Virus record (IMG/VR): IMGVR_UViG_3300020583_000158
Coordinates: 1-22,829 of that record
Source: a virus
Strand: one strand, 5' to 3'
Length of the DNA: 22,829 bases
Shown: positions 1 to 5,762 of the stretch, piece by piece
Layout of the letters: the number at the start of each line of letters is the position of its first letter
How positions within the stretch are numbered: position 1 is the first letter of the stretch
Notes under the pieces: generated by a model
What the model saw: only the letters and a program-made list of their open reading frames with translations
Told to the model about the DNA's origin: nothing
The model's database searches: none
Made by a program: the position numbers and the translations under genes

Positions 1-67
1 CGCGCAGATCATGGCTGTATTTCTGTTCCATGATTGTCTGCGCGAAGTGACTCATTTTCTCGGACAT
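1..67 (-). CDS. Partial gene, N-terminal 22 residues only
   Basis: Leftward reading frame that starts with ATG at 67 and runs off the left edge. The visible product begins MSEKMSHFAQTIMEQKYSHD. A purine-rich AGAGAAGA sits just before the ATG, and the gene starts 14 bases after the stop codon of the DNA polymerase, so the two are probably cotranscribed. The short FAQTIMEQKYSHDL stretch resembles the start of some phage ribonucleotide reductases, which would fit next to a replication gene. That is only a guess from a short segment. Confidence 0.6.
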   Translation of the reverse strand, partial: MSEKMSHFAQTIMEQKYSHDLR

Positions 68-81
68 TTCTTCTCTTTCAC

Positions 82-2565
82 TTATTCTTTAACCCAACGG
101 TCAGCAATGTGACCTTCAAAGGTCATTTCTACTTTGTGCATAACTTCCGCTGCTGCACGTTTGAACGCATCTCCAACCAAAGCTTTAACCTGCTCACCGA
201 ATCTCTTGGGGCACTGAATAATCAATTCGTCATGCACCATGCTGAGCAACTTAGCTTTGAATTGTGGCAGAGTGTGCCATAGGTAAGGCTTTCCATTGGC
301 ATCAAATCCTGAGCCCATAGCTCTCTTGATGATTGAAGCGTTGGTACCTTGAATGCGATGATTTTTACCACGACGAGAAATAGAACCCATCATGGATTTC
401 ATAGCCCAACGAATTTCTGAGTCTGTTGGATTACGATGTGTTAACTTGGAAATTTCTTCTTTGTTAGGCTCACGCAGATTCTGTAACTTGAACTGAAGAA
501 TGTTTTCTTTTTGTTGTTCCTCAGGAAGTTCCAGCTTCTCCATTCTATCATCATCATCCAAAATCCACTGCTTAGCACTTTCATATGTGGGCGTAGGGAA
601 CGATCTTCTACGACCATACATATCGCGGGATTCTTTATCTCGCTTGGCTTCTTCACCAGAGCGGTACAAGAAGTTCCACACATCAGGAAATGCAGCTTCG
701 TGCTGTTTCATCAATTCTTTTGCAGCGTCTACGGTGATGTCTAGCTGGTCAGCCAGTGCATCTGGTCCTCCACCGTAACACAACAAGAAGTTAATGGCCT
801 TGGTGTTATCACGAAGTTTCTTGTGAATTTTGCATTTGCACTTTTGACGCTTTAATTCACCTTTGTCATCTTTTTCGTAGTACGCGCATCCAGCTTCTGT
901 TCCCTCTTCCCACTGTTTACGCTCAAGAATTTCAGTAGAGACAGAGTGAACGTCCCAGCCTTTGTTGAAAGCCATGATCCACGAAGTTGCATTCGCTAAG
1001 TCAGCAATAATTCTCAACTCAGCACCAGACATGTCGCACGTTACAATTACGTAACCATCTGGTTCATTAAAATCTGGTGGATCACATATGAAACAATCAC
1101 GTACTTCTTTTTCTTTTGGAAGGTTCTGAGCATTCGGTTTCGATGAAGAGCTTCGTCCCGTTTCTGCCTCAAGCTGGTTGAAGGTGCAATGTAGACGACC
1201 GTCACCGGGATGCCTGAAGCCTTCTTCTTTGCATGGCTTGTTTACCCAGCGAGTGACCCACTGCATACCATACGTGCCGGTGTCCTTCTTACCTTTACGA
1301 TATTTACGCAAAGTCTGAATGATTGGCCGGTCGTTAAATTTCAGCAATACTTCGTCTCCGACACTTTCTATTGCACCCATGCCGGGGAACTTTCTCAAAG
1401 TCTGTAAAAGTTGTGCATTGGAACCGTAATTAATGTAAGCTTCGCCTTCACACTTGGGATATTCTTTTTTCCACTCAGTGCGTGCTTTGCTTTTTTCTGA
1501 GTACGCAGCACGAGCAGACGCTTTCATTAGCCTACGATGAAGCTGTAGATTTTTCAGAACAGCTTTTAGTTCTGCTTTCTTTACTGGGTCCTTCTCCAAT
1601 CGTACAGCGGCAGCTTGTTCTTTTTCTGCTTCTGTTGCTTCTTCAAACTCTGTTTTCCAGACCAGCTCAAGACGATTAATTTCATCTTCATCAATCTGGT
1701 TGTCTTTGTGTCCTACTATCGGCAAAAAAGATGCATCTAGAATTTTAACTTCTTCGATGCGTCGAAGTTGCGTTGCCTTGATGCGTTCGATCCATTTTTC
1801 ATCGTTTAAGTTTTGTCCATGCAAGTGCATGTCAACATAACTTCCGATAGCTTCATTCTCGATAGTAGCAGTTGTTATTAGTTGATCACGCTCTAGAATG
1901 CGTTGCTGGGCCTGCCACACAGAGATTGGTGAACGAATATCAAATGCGGCATACTCAATTTGTTCTTGTGTGAGAGGTGTTTCTATATCGAATGTCTTCT
2001 GCTTCTCTTTATCGATCTCTAGTTTGAAATATCTTTTAAAGATTTCAAACATAGAAAACTCGCTGTACTTCTTAAGAGATATTCTTCCGGCCTGCATTAC
2101 ACGCTCAGCAAAGTCCATGCTGTACAAATGCCAGATACGCAAGCCGAAGTTCCAGCGCATCACTTCGTATTCGAATCCTAGGTTCTGTCCTATTTTTAGA
2201 AACGCATTAGAACACAACACAGGCTCGATGATGTCTATGATATCTTTGTACGTGTCGCCGCAGTTAGCTCCATAGTTGCCCTGCGTCTCTATTAATTTTT
2301 CTCTAGAACCGGCAAACGAGAGCAGATCAATAACGTATTGTTCGTTCTTGTCTCCAAACTGCATTGTGCGAACACGTCTATTCCAGAAGTCTACCGTGAT
2401 GTTGGTCTCGGTATCGAAGCCGGTATAAGGAACGGGTTCTGCCTTCTTACGTTCAAAGAAGTCTCTTAATTTTTTTAAGCCGTCCTTGTTTGTGATGAAC
2501 GTGATGTTCATTGGAGGCTTAAGCTCGGAAAGAACGAGCTTCTTGTGCTGAGTCTGATTTTCCAA
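82..2565 (-). CDS. Family A DNA polymerase with 3'-5' exonuclease domain
   Basis: 827-residue replicative DNA polymerase of the Pol I/T7 type. The N-terminal exonuclease domain shows Exo I (FDTET, D51 and E53) and Exo III (YAAFD, around 205-209). Exo II reads NLGFE, with Glu where Asp is usual. The polymerase domain has the conserved GRSSSSKPNAQNLP segment (470-483), motif A (DMSGAELR, 511-518), motif B (R585, K589, F592, Y597-G598) and motif C (HDE, 778-780). A Cys-rich insert (C560, C576, C578) lies between motifs A and B. The start is a TTG at 2565, chosen because AAAGGA lies six bases upstream; an internal ATG at residue 19 is an alternative. There is no 5'-3' exonuclease domain. It follows the small gene at 2610-2915 and precedes a partial gene on the same strand. 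Confidence 0.95.
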   Translation of the reverse strand: MENQTQHKKLVLSELKPPMNITFITNKDGLKKLRDFFERKKAEPVPYTGFDTETNITVDFWNRRVRTMQFGDKNEQYVIDLLSFAGSREKLIETQGNYGANCGDTYKDIIDIIEPVLCSNAFLKIGQNLGFEYEVMRWNFGLRIWHLYSMDFAERVMQAGRISLKKYSEFSMFEIFKRYFKLEIDKEKQKTFDIETPLTQEQIEYAAFDIRSPISVWQAQQRILERDQLITTATIENEAIGSYVDMHLHGQNLNDEKWIERIKATQLRRIEEVKILDASFLPIVGHKDNQIDEDEINRLELVWKTEFEEATEAEKEQAAAVRLEKDPVKKAELKAVLKNLQLHRRLMKASARAAYSEKSKARTEWKKEYPKCEGEAYINYGSNAQLLQTLRKFPGMGAIESVGDEVLLKFNDRPIIQTLRKYRKGKKDTGTYGMQWVTRWVNKPCKEEGFRHPGDGRLHCTFNQLEAETGRSSSSKPNAQNLPKEKEVRDCFICDPPDFNEPDGYVIVTCDMSGAELRIIADLANATSWIMAFNKGWDVHSVSTEILERKQWEEGTEAGCAYYEKDDKGELKRQKCKCKIHKKLRDNTKAINFLLCYGGGPDALADQLDITVDAAKELMKQHEAAFPDVWNFLYRSGEEAKRDKESRDMYGRRRSFPTPTYESAKQWILDDDDRMEKLELPEEQQKENILQFKLQNLREPNKEEISKLTHRNPTDSEIRWAMKSMMGSISRRGKNHRIQGTNASIIKRAMGSGFDANGKPYLWHTLPQFKAKLLSMVHDELIIQCPKRFGEQVKALVGDAFKRAAAEVMHKVEMTFEGHIADRWVKE

Positions 2566-2588
2566 TTTGTCCTTTTGAAATTATGACC

Positions 2589-2607
2589 TGCCGCAAAGTT
2601 TGCGGCA
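2589..2607 (-). other. Perfect hairpin between two leftward genes
   Basis: Inverted repeat TGCCGCAAA, one base, TTTGCGGCA directly after the stop codon of the small upstream gene and about 25 bases before the polymerase start. No T-run follows on the minus strand, so it is more likely an RNA processing or stability hairpin, or a partial attenuator, than a full intrinsic terminator. Confidence 0.55.
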
Positions 2608-2609
2608 CG

Positions 2610-2915
2610 TTACCAAACGCCGGGGTAGAGCTTTCTGGTCTTGCTGAAGTTGATGGATCGGTGCCGACCGACAAAAGTCTCGTTCATTGAAGCATTTAAA
2701 GCTTTGAGTTCCGTGTAGGCTTGTTTCAGTTTTTCTGCCTTCTCTTCTGAAGTTATTGAAAGAGAAAGCTTTATGGCTTCTATTCGATCTTGCCAGAGGG
2801 CTATTTGCCTTCTAAGCTCCTGTCTTTTCTTGGAAATTGAATCTGGAGTGCGTGTAGATAGCTTCATAAGTTGTTTATTTTCAATGCTTAGCAAATACCT
2901 ATTGACAATAACCAC
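2610..2915 (-). CDS. Small coiled-coil protein of unknown function
   Basis: 101-residue frame starting with GTG at 2915, with AGGGG about six bases upstream. An internal ATG at 2867 would give 85 residues starting MKLSTRT, but has no clear ribosome site. Residues about 28-80 are charged and predicted by eye to be helical (KKRQELRRQIALWQDRIEAI and SEEKAEKLKQAYTELKALN), so the product is probably a short coiled coil. No family is recognised. It is the first gene of the leftward block and sits upstream of the DNA polymerase. Confidence 0.6.
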   Translation of the reverse strand: MVIVNRYLLSIENKQLMKLSTRTPDSISKKRQELRRQIALWQDRIEAIKLSLSITSEEKAEKLKQAYTELKALNASMNETFVGRHRSINFSKTRKLYPGVW

Positions 2916-2945
2916 TTACTGCCCCTATACTTTAACAAGTAAGTG
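2913..2945. promoter_or_regulatory. Inverted repeat at the start of the leftward block
   Basis: CACTTACT at 2913-2920 and AGTAAGTG at 2938-2945 are exact inverted copies separated by 17 bases, and they overlap the start of the first leftward gene. The placement suits an operator or a translational control hairpin. I do not see a convincing leftward -35/-10 pair, so the promoter itself is not called. Confidence 0.35.
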
Positions 2946-3163
2946 ATTGATTCTTATAGAACCATATGTAGTATATAGTATTACCGGGGGGAAACGATTC
3001 TAGTATCGCACGACTTACCTCGAAAGTCAAGTTGATATAACCCGTGTATTTACTATAAGATACGGTTTTAGATTTTTGATATAACTCGTTTTAAATCAGT
3101 ATGATACGTAAATGTCATTCCATATTTAAACTTTATTTTTTGCGTTGACTCTGCATTTTTTAC
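2946..3163. other. AT-rich divergent intergenic region
   Basis: Non-coding stretch between the leftward replication genes and the rightward RNA island. It contains a near-exact direct repeat, GATATAACCCGT at 3034-3045 and GATATAACTCGT at 3078-3089, 44 bases apart, plus several short ATACG or TATAGT-like words. It probably carries leftward promoter signals and could be a control region. I find no gene in it. Confidence 0.5.
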
Positions 3164-3192
3164 TTGACAAATTCACTTAGTTATGGTATAGT
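3164..3192 (+). promoter_or_regulatory. Sigma70-type promoter of the RNA island
   Basis: TTGACA at 3164-3169, a 17-base spacer and TATAGT at 3187-3192: a perfect -35, optimal spacing and a -10 one base off consensus. Transcription would start near 3199-3201 and run into the leader and tRNA array. This is the only clear host-type promoter seen upstream of the array, so the island is probably read by host RNA polymerase. Confidence 0.85.
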
Positions 3193-3199
3193 AATACTG

Positions 3200-3462
3200 T
3201 ACCCTCAAATAAGGCGTACATCACATTGTAGACGCATTCGCGTCCTCCCGGCTCTCCCTTTACTCCTTTTTGGTTGAGGGCCGGGATTCAGATTGGGCTA
3301 AGTCTAGAAGTAGATGGTATCGCAACAAGGTATACGCCCAACGTTTATCTTCGTATTTCGAGCTGGCGCAACATATTGTGTAAGACGCACTCTTTCGAAG
3401 AAAAGCACCCGAGGCTGACTGGCCTAGTCCCTCAGCCTCGCCTGTGCTCTAAAATTTTAAAT
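3200..3462 (+). ncRNA. Structured leader RNA of unknown class
   Basis: Region between the promoter and the first tRNA. Several strong helices are visible: GACGC-ATTC-GCGTC near 3230, a CCCGGC/GCCGGG stem around 3247-3286, GGGC/GCCC bracketing about 3295-3341, and a long hairpin at about 3404-3449 (AGCAC then CGAGGCTGA pairing with TCAGCCTCG then TGTGCT). A short frame across it (3274-3477) runs into the tRNA and looks spurious. I compared it by eye with 6S RNA, tmRNA and T-box patterns and see no match. It could be a processed leader or an independent small RNA. Confidence 0.5.
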
Positions 3463-3549
3463 GCGTCTATGGCGTAATTTAGCAGCCGCGCTGGATTTAG
3501 ACTCCAGTGGTTAACAGCCGTGGGGGTGCAAGTCCCTCTAGGCGCACCA
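3463..3549 (+). tRNA. tRNA-Leu (anticodon TAG)
   Basis: Seven-base acceptor GCGTCTA pairs with TAGGCGC. The anticodon arm is CTGGA-TTTAGAC-TCCAG. The long variable arm is typical of leucine tRNAs, and a T arm and encoded CCA end are present. First tRNA of the island. Confidence 0.93.
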
Positions 3550-3580
3550 ATTTTAAGATGTTCCGATATCCTGCAAAAGT

Positions 3581-3643
3581 GACGTGGATGTAGCGAGCAG
3601 GCTGAAAGTCAAAGGTGACTACTCCTAGAGTATCTTCCATACC
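3581..3643 (+). ncRNA. tRNA-like element with CCA end
   Basis: Between tRNA-Leu and the RNase P RNA. GTGGATG can pair with CTTCCAT (one T-T mismatch), followed by A and CCA and by the same AATTTTA spacer that follows the real tRNAs. Inside are TA, then small hairpins GTCA-AAGG-TGAC and TACTC-CTA-GAGTA, with no T loop and no seven-base anticodon loop. An alternative fold pairs CCTGC (3570-3574) with GCAGG and AAGAT with ATCTT. It may be a degenerate tRNA or a tRNA-like small RNA processed with the array. Confidence 0.4.
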
Positions 3644-3649
3644 AATTTT

Positions 3650-3967
3650 ATACTAACTCAGACAATCGCGCCTTATCGGATCAAGCACTGTGTGGTTAAT
3701 ACCTTGCGGAGCGCTTCATCTTAAGGTGAGGAAAGTCAGGACTGCAAAGAGCACCCTACCGTGGAAGCTGCGGGAGCCGCGAGGCTACGATAAGAGCAAC
3801 AGTGACGAATCCCTTGAGTGGGAGTGAAACGGGCAATCTCTAGGGGCAGCAATTTCAAATAGGATGGCAGTGATCCTGCTCGGGGAGCCATCGGGTTGAA
3901 AGCTAAGACGAATGATTGTCCGGTGGAAAATATTCCATTGACAGAATCCTGCTTACAGAGTTAGTAT
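3650..3967 (+). ncRNA. rnpB: RNase P RNA, bacterial type A
   Basis: 318-base catalytic RNA that removes 5' leaders from tRNA precursors. P1 is a perfect ten-pair stem, ATACTAACTC (3650-3659) with GAGTTAGTAT (3958-3967). The E. coli-like segment CAGACAATCGC gives P2 by pairing ACAATC with GATTGT in the conserved block GACGAATGATTGTCC (about 3907-3921). The universal GAGGAAAGTC block is present near 3728, and ACAGAATCCTGCTTA near 3941-3955. In P4 the usual CCGGG/CCCGG pair is replaced by CAGGA/TCCTG, a compensatory change that supports a folded, selected RNA rather than a relic. GAGTGGGAGTGAAACGGGC and TAAGAGCAACAGTGACGA match further conserved parts. It lies among the tRNAs it would process. 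Confidence 0.93.
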
Positions 3968-3977
3968 TATTTTTATT

Positions 3978-4051
3978 GCCTTTGTAGTTCAGTGATAGAA
4001 CTCTCCCTTGGTAAGGGAGCAACGATGGTTTGATTCCATCCTTGGGCTCCA
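3978..4051 (+). tRNA. tRNA-Thr (anticodon GGT)
   Basis: D stem GTTC/GAAC, anticodon arm CTCCC-TTGGTAA-GGGAG, T arm GATGG-TTTGATT-CCATC, then T and CCA. The acceptor GCCTTTG against CTTGGGC has two adjacent T-T mismatches, which is unusual. Confidence 0.85.
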
Positions 4052-4052
4052 T

Positions 4053-4127
4053 GCCACTGTAGCATAATGACAGTGCACCAAGCTTGTACCTTGGCGTGTG
4101 TGGGTTTAACTCCTACCAGTGGCTCCA
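4053..4127 (+). tRNA. tRNA-Thr (anticodon TGT)
   Basis: Perfect acceptor GCCACTG/CAGTGGC, anticodon arm CCAAG-CTTGTAC-CTTGG, T loop TTTAACT and encoded CCA. It starts one base after the previous tRNA ends. Confidence 0.93.
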
Positions 4128-4132
4128 GTTTA

Positions 4133-4231
4133 TTTAGTGGCGTAGAAAACAGGTACTTCTTGCATATAGAGCGAGCGGTTCGATTCCGTAGCAAGGGCTG
4201 GTGCCTTTCCTGTATTCGCTTGTTCCCTAAA
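4133..4231 (+). ncRNA. Y RNA family member 1
   Basis: Closed by TTTAG/CTAAA with a bulged T, then the shared motif GGCGTAG on the 5' side and ATTCGCTTGTTCC on the 3' side, then the upper stem ACAGG/CCTGT and the shared TACTTC. The CG-AG/CTTG helix followed by TTCG on the 3' strand matches the Ro60-binding lower stem known for Y RNAs. The top holds a stem TTGC/GCAA enclosing a T-arm-like hairpin (CGG-TTCGATT-CCG), a reduced tRNA mimic. It lies between tRNA-Thr(TGT) and tRNA-Thr(CGT). Its presumed partner is the Ro60 protein at 6604-7920. Confidence 0.8.
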
Positions 4232-4242
4232 TAGAGTTTTAT

Positions 4243-4320
4243 GCCTGAGTAATTTAAGATGCTAGAATACCTCTCTCGTAAAGAGGTTGTACTGGGTGCG
4301 ATTCCCAGTCTTAGGCTCCA
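4243..4320 (+). tRNA. tRNA-Thr (anticodon CGT)
   Basis: Acceptor GCCTGAG/CTTAGGC, anticodon arm CCTCT-CTCGTAA-AGAGG, T arm CTGGG-TGCGATT-CCCAG, T and CCA. It is the third threonine tRNA, so together the three read all four ACN codons. Confidence 0.92.
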
Positions 4321-4327
4321 ATTTACG

Positions 4328-4371
4328 ACTCCCCGTAGAAATACGGTTGTGCAATCTATAGGATTGCACCA
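4328..4371 (+). ncRNA. Two-hairpin element with CCA end
   Basis: Not a tRNA. A hairpin CCGTA-GAAA-TACGG (4333-4346, GNRA-type tetraloop) is followed by GTGCAATC/GATTGCAC (4349-4369), and the strand ends CCA at 4369-4371, one base before the next tRNA. It resembles a minihelix that could be matured like a tRNA 3' end. Function unknown. Confidence 0.45.
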
Positions 4372-4372
4372 T

Positions 4373-4451
4373 ACACTGGTGGGCAAGGAGACGAAGCCCC
4401 TTCTCTTACAAAGAAGGATTACCGTTGGTGCGAATCCAACCCGGTGTACCA
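4373..4451 (+). tRNA. tRNA-Val (anticodon TAC)
   Basis: Acceptor ACACTGG/CCGGTGT, anticodon arm CTTCT-CTTACAA-AGAAG, T arm GTTGG-TGCGAAT-CCAAC, A and CCA. Confidence 0.92.
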
Positions 4452-4457
4452 ATTTTA

Positions 4458-4532
4458 GGGCGCGTAGCAACTGGTGTAGCCACCGGGTTGTGACCCCGCG
4501 TGAAAGAGATTCGATTTCTCGCGTGCCCTCCA
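4458..4532 (+). tRNA. tRNA-His (anticodon GTG)
   Basis: Acceptor GGGCGCG/CGTGCCC, anticodon loop TTGTGAC, T arm AGAGA-TTCGATT-TCTCG and CCA. The anticodon stem has a C-C pair at its outer end. The base before position 1 is A and base 73 is T, so the usual G-1/C73 histidine identity pair is replaced by a possible A-T pair. Confidence 0.88.
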
Positions 4533-4533
4533 T

Positions 4534-4610
4534 GTACGTTTGGCGAAGAGGCTAAACGCGGACGGCTGCAACCCGTCTAGGCGCAGGTTCGAATCCTGCA
4601 ACGTACTCCA
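4534..4610 (+). tRNA. tRNA-Cys (anticodon GCA)
   Basis: Perfect acceptor GTACGTT/AACGTAC, anticodon arm GACGG-CTGCAAC-CCGTC, T arm GCAGG-TTCGAAT-CCTGC, T and CCA. Confidence 0.95.
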
Positions 4611-4619
4611 AATTTTTAT

Positions 4620-4695
4620 TGGCTGTTAGTTTTTAATAGCAGAACGTTCGGCTCTGACCCGAATGGTCGAGGTGCAAGTCCTTGACGGCCAGCCA
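4620..4695 (+). tRNA. tRNA-Gln (anticodon CTG)
   Basis: Acceptor TGGCTGT/ACGGCCA, which starts with the T1-A72 pair typical of glutamine tRNAs. Anticodon arm TTCGG-CTCTGAC-CCGAA, T arm CGAGG-TGCAAGT-CCTTG, G73 and CCA. Confidence 0.93.
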
Positions 4696-4697
4696 AT

Positions 4698-4782
4698 CTC
4701 GTCGTGGTGGAATTAGCAGACACGGAAGTCTTAAAAACTTCTGCCGTCAGGCGTATGGGTGCGAGTCCCATCTTCGAGACCA
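4698..4782 (+). tRNA. tRNA-Leu (anticodon TAA)
   Basis: Anticodon arm GAAGT-CTTAAAA-ACTTC, long variable arm, T arm ATGGG-TGCGAGT-CCCAT, A and CCA. The acceptor CTCGTCG against CTTCGAG has two adjacent mismatches at positions 5 and 6, like tRNA-Thr(GGT). Confidence 0.9.
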
Positions 4783-4791
4783 ATTTTAAAT

Positions 4792-4877
4792 CCGAGAGTG
4801 GTGGAACAGGCAGACACAGCAGTCTCAAAAACTGCCGCAGTAAATGCATAAGAGTTCGACTCTCTTCTTTCGGACCA
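4792..4877 (+). tRNA. tRNA-Leu (anticodon CAA)
   Basis: Acceptor CCGAGAG/CTTTCGG, anticodon arm GCAGT-CTCAAAA-ACTGC, long variable arm, T arm AAGAG-TTCGACT-CTCTT, A and CCA. Confidence 0.93.
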
Positions 4878-4878
4878 T

Positions 4879-4952
4879 AGGCGAGTACGTCAACAGCAGA
4901 CAGCACTCCTGATTAGAGTGAAATGAGTGTGCAACTCACTCCTTGCCTACCA
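4879..4952 (+). tRNA. tRNA, probably Ile (anticodon GAT)
   Basis: Acceptor AGGCGAG/CTTGCCT, anticodon arm CACTC-CTGATTA-GAGTG, T arm GAGTG-TGCAACT-CACTC, A and CCA. Base 37 is T rather than the usual purine, so the isoleucine assignment is less sure than the tRNA call. Confidence 0.8.
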
Positions 4953-4954
4953 GT

Positions 4955-5034
4955 TTTGAGGCAACCGCATCCATTCGGTATTTAGGTCTTACGTTGGATA
5001 ATGGAACTGCAACGTATGTAAATCCTGCCTCAAA
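4955..5034 (+). ncRNA. Structured non-tRNA element in the array
   Basis: Closed by nine pairs, TTTGAGGCA with TGCCTCAAA. Inside are ACCG/CGGT and a hairpin TACGTTG/CAACGTA with a 14-base loop. It is tRNA-sized but has no T loop, no anticodon loop and no CCA. Function unknown. Confidence 0.45.
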
Positions 5035-5041
5035 TTTTTAT

Positions 5042-5115
5042 AGCCCTGTCGTTCAAGAGCAGGACGGAAAGCTTTGACCTTTCTAACCAAGGTGCAAATC
5101 CTTGCGGGGCTTCCA
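5042..5115 (+). tRNA. tRNA-Gln (anticodon TTG)
   Basis: Acceptor AGCCCTG/CGGGGCT, D stem GTTC/GGAC, anticodon arm GAAAG-CTTTGAC-CTTTC, T arm CAAGG-TGCAAAT-CCTTG, T and CCA. Confidence 0.92.
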
Positions 5116-5186
5116 TATTTGCGTGGTGTTGTGTACGGTTACTTCTTTGGATGAAAATACACCGTACACGTTTGTTCCCGTGAATA
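5116..5186 (+). ncRNA. Y RNA family member 2 (minimal form)
   Basis: 71 bases. The outer stem TTTGCG...GG with CC...CGTGAA keeps the bulged T before GG. The 5' motif is diverged (GGTGTTG), but GTGTACGG pairs perfectly with CCGTACAC, TACTTC follows, and the 3' strand reads CGTTTGTTCC. The loop is short and carries no tRNA-like module. It is the smallest and most diverged of the five copies and lies between tRNA-Gln(TTG) and tRNA-Phe. Confidence 0.75.
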
Positions 5187-5194
5187 AATTTTAT

Positions 5195-5269
5195 GGCCTC
5201 TTAGCTGAGATAGCATAGCAACGGATTGAAACCCCGTGGACGGAGATGCGAGCGCTCCAGTGGTCACCA
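5195..5269 (+). tRNA. tRNA-Phe (anticodon GAA)
   Basis: Acceptor GGCCTCT/AGTGGTC (one T-T mismatch), anticodon loop TTGAAAC in the stem ACGGA/CCCGT, T arm GGAGA-TGCGAGC-GCTCC with one mismatch, A and CCA. Confidence 0.88.
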
Positions 5270-5276
5270 TTTAAAT

Positions 5277-5364
5277 GCACGTTTCGCATAACGGCTATTG
5301 CAGGAGGCTGTAACCCTCCCGGCTCTAAGAGCTATTGGTGGTTCGAATCCATCAGCGTGCACCA
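5277..5364 (+). tRNA. tRNA-Tyr (anticodon GTA)
   Basis: Acceptor GCACGTT/AGCGTGC, anticodon arm GGAGG-CTGTAAC-CCTCC, long variable arm of the bacterial tyrosine type, T arm with TTCGAAT, A and CCA. Confidence 0.95.
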
Positions 5365-5379
5365 ATTTAATTGTAATGT

Positions 5380-5454
5380 TCCTATCTGGTCTAACGGCAG
5401 GATAGCGCACTGTTAATGCGTAGGGTGCTGGTTCGAATCCAGCGGTAGGAGCCA
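5380..5454 (+). tRNA. tRNA-Asn (anticodon GTT)
   Basis: Acceptor TCCTATC/GGTAGGA, anticodon arm GCGCA-CTGTTAA-TGCGT, T arm GCTGG-TTCGAAT-CCAGC, G73 and CCA. Confidence 0.95.
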
Positions 5455-5455
5455 T

Positions 5456-5531
5456 GTCTTGTTCGTCTAGTGATCTAGGATGGAAGCCTTTCAAGCTTTT
5501 GACGCGGGTTTGAATCCCGCACGAGACACCA
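5456..5531 (+). tRNA. tRNA-Glu (anticodon TTC)
   Basis: Acceptor GTCTTGT/ACGAGAC, anticodon loop CTTTCAA, T arm GCGGG-TTTGAAT-CCCGC, A and CCA. Confidence 0.95.
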
Positions 5532-5552
5532 AATTTATGAATCTTGAAGATG

Positions 5553-5595
5553 GGGTGGGTATTGGATTCTGAGAAGACCGTAAAAAACCCACCCA
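5553..5595 (+). ncRNA. Long-loop hairpin ending in CCA
   Basis: Eight perfect pairs, GGGTGGGT (5553-5560) with ACCCACCC (5587-5594), enclosing 26 bases. The 3' strand ends CCA, followed by the AATTTTA spacer used after the tRNAs. It is not a tRNA. It may be processed with the array; function unknown. Confidence 0.42.
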
Positions 5596-5602
5596 AATTT
5601 TA

Positions 5603-5669
5603 GCCGCAGGGTAACCGATGTTGCTCAATGCTGAAGTACAAAGAAAAGCAATAAGTTTCTGCGGCACCG
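5603..5669 (+). ncRNA. tRNA-sized element with acceptor-like stem and ACCG end
   Basis: A perfect seven-base stem GCCGCAG (5603-5609) with CTGCGGC (5659-5665) is followed by ACCGATTTTA, where real tRNAs here have ACCAATTTTA. The middle has GGTAACC and TTGCT/AGCAA stems but no T or D arm. It could be a decayed tRNA or a distinct RNA. No open frame of note lies here. Confidence 0.42.
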
Positions 5670-5678
5670 ATTTTATGA

Positions 5679-5753
5679 GGTTCTATCGTTCAACAGATAG
5701 GATGAAAAGCTACGAACTTTTAGATCAGGGTGCAATTCCCTGTGGGACCTCCA
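5679..5753 (+). tRNA. tRNA-Arg (anticodon ACG)
   Basis: Acceptor GGTTCTA/TGGGACC, anticodon arm AAAAG-CTACGAA-CTTTT, T arm CAGGG-TGCAATT-CCCTG, T and CCA. In bacteria A34 of this tRNA is normally deaminated to inosine by host TadA. Confidence 0.92.
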
Positions 5754-5762
5754 TTTTGCAAA

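Noticed and set aside
2913-3000. A leftward sigma70 promoter for the polymerase block
   Set aside because: TATAGG- and TATACT-like words exist on the minus strand but none has a convincing -35 at 16-18 bases.
3200-3462. tmRNA, 6S RNA or T-box leader
   Set aside because: Their hallmark sequences (tRNA-like ends with a tag frame, the 6S central bubble, the T-box AGGGTGG core) are not visible.
3274-3477. Short open frame in the leader
   Set aside because: It overlaps strong RNA hairpins and runs into tRNA-Leu. There is no ribosome site.
3973-4533. Long antisense open frame across the tRNA cluster (186 codons)
   Set aside because: It runs through several clear tRNA genes on the opposite strand. 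It has no ribosome site and no protein-like composition. Other antisense frames in the cluster (4616-4906, 5264-5596, 6336-6521) are rejected for the same reason.
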